Shown: in pieces, positions 63,801-64,000 of the stretch
How positions within the stretch are numbered: position 1 is the first letter of the stretch
Layout of the letters: each line of letters opens with the position of its first letter
Assembly (NCBI RefSeq): GCF_008386465.1
Contig: NZ_VUOD01000008.1
Span: 1-64,000 of the forward strand
Origin: Arenimonas fontis
GTDB taxonomy: Bacteria > Pseudomonadota > Gammaproteobacteria > Xanthomonadales > Xanthomonadaceae
Reading direction: 5' to 3'
DNA length: 64,000 bases
Notes under the pieces: model-generated
Databases searched by the model: none
The model's input: the letters and a program-made list of their open reading frames with translations, nothing else
What the model was told of the DNA's origin: nothing
Position numbers and translations under genes: made by a program

Positions 63801-64000
63801 GACGGGTAAACGTGGAGCAGGCGCGTTTCGATCTGGAGGCACTGGACACCGGCGTGTCCGCTTCCGAGGACGTGGTGGTGCTGGACCCGCTCGACCCGCC
63901 GAAGCCGCGGCAGTTGCCGCTGGATCTCGACGTGTCCGTCGCCCTGGGCGAAGACGTGCGCCTGCAGGGTTTCGGCCTGGACGGCAAGGTCGGCGGCAAG
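60857..64000 (+). CDS. tamB: translocation and assembly module protein TamB (5' part)
   Basis: At least 1048 codons, open to the right edge and still in frame. The GTG at 60857 overlaps the tamA stop by 4 bases. An N-terminal membrane anchor (about 14-33) is followed by long beta-rich AsmA/TamB-type repeats with alternating hydrophobic residues (e.g. GELSVDRLAIEDD, LTGQVQYGD). TamB bridges the inner and outer membranes as a lipid-conducting groove. The C-terminal DUF490 domain is only partly inside the window. Confidence 0.92.
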   Translation, partial: MSTPPRRRLRLLSRILVATLLPAALLLAWLLLTGGGRDLVLARLAAALPADALSWQQAEGRLAGPLILHGVRYRQADGLEVRATRLELEPALWPALGGRLRLDRLAVRDLRLRLPPADDEPFQPPRWPESLPRIPLPFVLAVGELSVDRLAIEDDAAEGEDDARFEASDIEAREVVLRDDGLSLASLRAFLPQAELELAGDYLPARHFRTDLRGRLRSPTAEDGAGPDLQLIAKGDLDALQLDLTGTTPERLQAHLDLREGGGTPAWTLSLHSDGLPPAWLGGEPDASAWRGRLQAEGLGGEARVEGALANDELRVVIAPSQLALVDDRLMLRPLNLELPQGALRLTGQVQYGDDTPAFDLQLASDALTLAPQSADEGGVPVLASGQVRVQGVPQAWRLRGEASFERGSESARLRLAGEGDGEALQLRELAASMPTGELAGSGRVAWSPRPAFAADLRLDGFDPGYFLPDYPGALTGQLQASAKQDEAGSWRGEGRLERLGGRLRGLAVAGQAQLDWRDDRGRLAADLRLGSSHVQVAGQIGARYDLRIEAEPLTLADALPPGSGRIEGWLRLLGPAEALDIEADLVGHDLRLDDQQIGALRLHGRLPATGDGELVLAGEELRLGGLGFEALAVRALGSRARAELQGNLAWPQGHLEVGGELGQAHGLWQGQLATLRLVAQDSPELQLQAAAAFRFGADITEFDRACLVSTRVEGRLCAEAGGGEARLQAEALPLSLLQPWLPQDEGVPMHLAGSVDGEALLRQGRDGFWRGQGQLRSGEGALRLDEQSDRVVFGYSALSLDWTLDGDALQATLSAGLADEGKVTARLAAGLADTAALDGDLALDVRNLTWLELFSEDLASPRGRLHGRMQLTGTRGEPQLSGQARLGAFEAELPALGLQLREGEFTLDGQADGSTRLSGQLRSGEGLLQVEGSLNLRDDTAPLRVALVGSGVSLANTAEFQAVADPDLQLQLAGGVLEVRGRVNVEQARFDLEALDTGVSASEDVVVLDPLDPPKPRQLPLDLDVSVALGEDVRLQGFGLDGKVGGK

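Overview
The window is about 70% G+C with very strong third-position GC bias. Its gene order (tyrS facing away from an rRNA operon leader; coaBC-dut-algC; LysR-aceB-aceA; tatABC; glyQ-glyS; tamA-tamB) and the presence of a rare peptide-modification cassette suggest a gammaproteobacterium of the Xanthomonadales, probably Lysobacteraceae/Xanthomonadaceae. This is inferred from gene content and order only; no rRNA gene lies inside the window. No prophage, insertion sequence, CRISPR array, integron or tRNA gene was found. The DNA is chromosomal and gene-dense, with no gene-free gap over 300 bases.

Layout. 1-245: promoter and leader of an rRNA operon running leftwards out of the window. 246-8006: tyrS, an M23 murein endopeptidase, anmK, an orphan ribbon-helix-helix protein, ampG, an exonuclease III homologue, pyrE and a DUF4124 protein; murein hydrolysis and recycling dominate. 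8017-13906: algC with a membrane-anchored extension, dut, coaBC, radC and an HD-like protein. 14117-23046: argS, a SPOR protein, polyamine genes speA and speE, a beta-hydroxyacid dehydrogenase, a P-II protein, ubiK, comM and a GFA-fold protein.

23062-28398 is the most unusual segment. It holds a SagB-related FMN dehydrogenase, a cysteine-free 89-residue precursor-like peptide with a nitrile-hydratase-type leader, a large protein joining a class III nucleotidyl cyclase domain to a membrane segment and TPR repeats, and a cyclic-nucleotide-binding GGDEF protein just upstream of the cyclase gene. I read it as a little-studied RiPP-like system tied to second-messenger enzymes. The three core families match, from memory, the putative modified peptide / peptide modification cyclase / peptide maturation dehydrogenase set.

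28495-32632: glyoxylate shunt (aceA, aceB) with a divergent LysR regulator. 32566-33844: an 82-bp duplication of the lysR 3' end brackets a lower-GC gene of unknown function, the clearest sign of local insertion. 33799-46289: a mechanosensitive channel, an acyltransferase, arfB, rep helicase, an acid phosphatase lipoprotein, pyrF, a candidate small RNA, a lipoprotein, plsB, a secreted subtilisin-like protease and a DUF465 protein. 46374-64000: ttcA, rdgC, an M48-like peptidase, an alpha/beta hydrolase, hemH, a SYLF protein, tatABC, an RDD protein, a BPSS1780-type membrane protein, a glutamine amidotransferase, glyQS, tamA and the 5' part of tamB.

Most genes form short operons with 4-base stop/start overlaps. 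Many promoters show a -10 element of the form CTAnnnT 33-49 bases before the start codon.
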